This document shows, piece after piece, positions 37,876-38,516 of a stretch of DNA of 38,516 nt. Each line of letters starts with the position of its first letter. Position 1 is the first letter of the stretch. The translations under genes were made by a program, and so were the position numbers. The stretch is from Desulfobacteraceae bacterium (lineage in GTDB: Bacteria > Desulfobacterota > Desulfobacteria > Desulfobacterales > Desulfosalsimonadaceae). Location of the stretch: assembly GCA_021737225.1 (NCBI GenBank), contig JAIPEJ010000005.1, positions 1 to 38,516 on the forward strand, in the 5' to 3' direction. The notes beneath the pieces are model-generated. The model made no database searches. It saw nothing but the letters and a program-made list of their open reading frames with translations, and had not been told where the DNA came from.

Positions 37876-38277
37876 CTACGCCCACCCTCTGAGTTTGGCC
37901 GCAAGATATGGCGCAATCGCCGTGACAATAAGAACGGCCGGCCAGATGTTGCCCCCCTTGAACGTGTATGCCTCAAGCATGACCTGCCAGGATTTGCCTT
38001 GCAACAGGCCGAACGAGAACTCGAAGACGAGCGTAAGGGCAAGCCAGCCGATGCCGATTCCCAAGAGCTCAATAGTCCGGCGGGCACCAAGCCAAGGCAA
38101 TGCAAGGTAGGCCACGACAATAATGAGTGCAGATAGGAGTACACCGCTTACTACAAGGCCGGCTGCCATGCCGAGCTTCGGAACGAGGATGGCCTCCCGC
38201 AGCGCGCCGTTAAGCACGGCCAGCACCAAAATGCCTGTCCATATCGCCAACGCTTTAAGTGCAATCCAAAGATGCAT
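37876..38277 (-). CDS. Small polytopic membrane protein, unknown function (133 aa)
   Basis: A 133-residue protein with four hydrophobic segments (about 8-25, 35-62, 69-90, 108-126) and few charged residues; motifs include NGALREAILVPKLG and WLALTLVFEFSFGLLQGKSW. It has a GGAGAG site 7 bp before the ATG. The bases before the start, TTGGGCGCTG (38300-38291), equal those that open the nitrilase cassette, so this too may be a cassette gene. Function not known. Confidence 0.75.
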   Translation of the reverse strand: MHLWIALKALAIWTGILVLAVLNGALREAILVPKLGMAAGLVVSGVLLSALIIVVAYLALPWLGARRTIELLGIGIGWLALTLVFEFSFGLLQGKSWQVMLEAYTFKGGNIWPAVLIVTAIAPYLAAKLRGWA

Positions 38278-38420
38278 TGATCTCTCCTGCAGCGCCCAAT
38301 AACGATTGAGCTAAATTGCGCGGCCGAGAGCCTTTAAGAAAAAGCCATGCAGTTCCCCGCGTCAATTTGAGCGAAAGGTTGAACGAAGCCGCTATCGCGG
38401 CAGAAAAAACAGAAATAGTA

Positions 38421-38470
38421 TATACTCCGATTATGTGCTCAATTCCGGGCACTTATAAAAAAGGAGTATA
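38421..38470 (+). promoter_or_regulatory. Nested inverted repeats enclosing the ribosome-binding site of the last gene
   Basis: TATACTCC (38421-38428) pairs with GGAGTATA (38463-38470), and GTGC (38434-38437) pairs with GCAC (38449-38452) inside it. The 3' outer arm contains the GGAG ribosome-binding site of the gene at 38473, so the stem could block translation. Alternatively the dyad is a protein site or the end of a mobile element. Confidence 0.5.
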
Positions 38471-38472
38471 CC

Positions 38473-38516
38473 ATGGAGAAACCAGAAGTAAATCGATTTA
38501 ACAAACTGTATCAACG
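38473..38516 (+). CDS. Start of a gene running off the window (possible recombinase/transposase)
   Basis: Only 14 codons are visible (MEKPEVNRFNKLYQ), with AAAAAGGAG at 7 bp before the ATG. The opening resembles the N-termini of tyrosine-recombinase-type integrases found beside IS91-like transposases in related bacteria, but this is a recollection from very little sequence. A mobile-element gene here would suit the repeat-rich setting. Confidence 0.5.
   Translation, partial: MEKPEVNRFNKLYQ

Overview
The window looks like chromosomal DNA of a strictly anaerobic, GC-rich Desulfobacterota bacterium, probably a sulfate reducer of the Desulfobacterales/Desulfosarcina type. The evidence is a nickel CO dehydrogenase (cooS), FdhD, a ferredoxin:thioredoxin-reductase-like protein, a CoA-disulfide/persulfide reductase with rhodanese domain, a glycyl radical enzyme with its activase, a DVU0772-like small protein, CW-cysteine sensor kinases, and characteristic intergenic palindromes. 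No rRNA, tRNA or CRISPR array is visible. This placement is inferred from gene content only.

Layout. 0-6 kb (minus): a Cys-rich mini-protein; a tight metX-metW-(degenerate HsdR-N protein)-fdhD operon flanked by two direct copies of an intergenic repeat; then a solitary cooS. 6-12.7 kb (plus): DVU0772-like protein, a frameshifted thioredoxin-domain (YyaL/DUF255) gene, a small zinc-ribbon protein, a nitroreductase, then a coupled run of glutaredoxin, FTR-like reductase, alpha/beta hydrolase, acyl-CoA thioesterase and dual-specificity phosphatase. 12.8-20.8 kb (plus): CoA-disulfide reductase/rhodanese, a 123-bp palindromic repeat, and an envelope operon of RND/MMPL exporter, LolA-like periplasmic protein and outer-membrane barrel; exporter and barrel share an unusual PALPxG repeat. 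20.8-27.4 kb (minus): a signalling operon of a decayed PhnD-like lipoprotein, sensor kinase, response regulator, PEP-synthase-like protein lacking the PEP-binding barrel, and a phosphatase fused to a cysteine-cluster domain; a histidine-kinase tail remnant lies at its end. 27.5 kb: an L,D-transpeptidase.

28-38.5 kb is accessory. Three minus-strand genes (nitrilase-like, haloalkane-dehalogenase/epoxide-hydrolase-like, flavin reductase) are separated by attC-like recombination sites, as in an integron cassette array, although no integrase is in the window. Then come repeat-rich DNA with a 118-bp direct repeat, scattered GGCCCGACCC motifs, short tandem repeats, small membrane proteins and an IS-end-like double repeat. 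Directly after these is a three-gene module: a TetR regulator with its own palindromic operators, a glycyl-radical activase, and a 1004-residue glycyl radical enzyme with an N-terminal SCP2-like lipid-binding domain. Another repeat copy, a small cassette-like membrane protein and the start of a probable mobile-element gene close the window.

The SCP2-glycyl radical enzyme module is the best candidate for an undescribed system. Its Cys-Val-Glu-Pro active-site motif suggests an eliminase or decarboxylase, and the SCP2 domain suggests a hydrophobic (lipid, acyl or sterol-like) substrate, induced through the TetR protein. The signalling operon and the PALPxG-linked exporter/barrel pair are the next most interesting.
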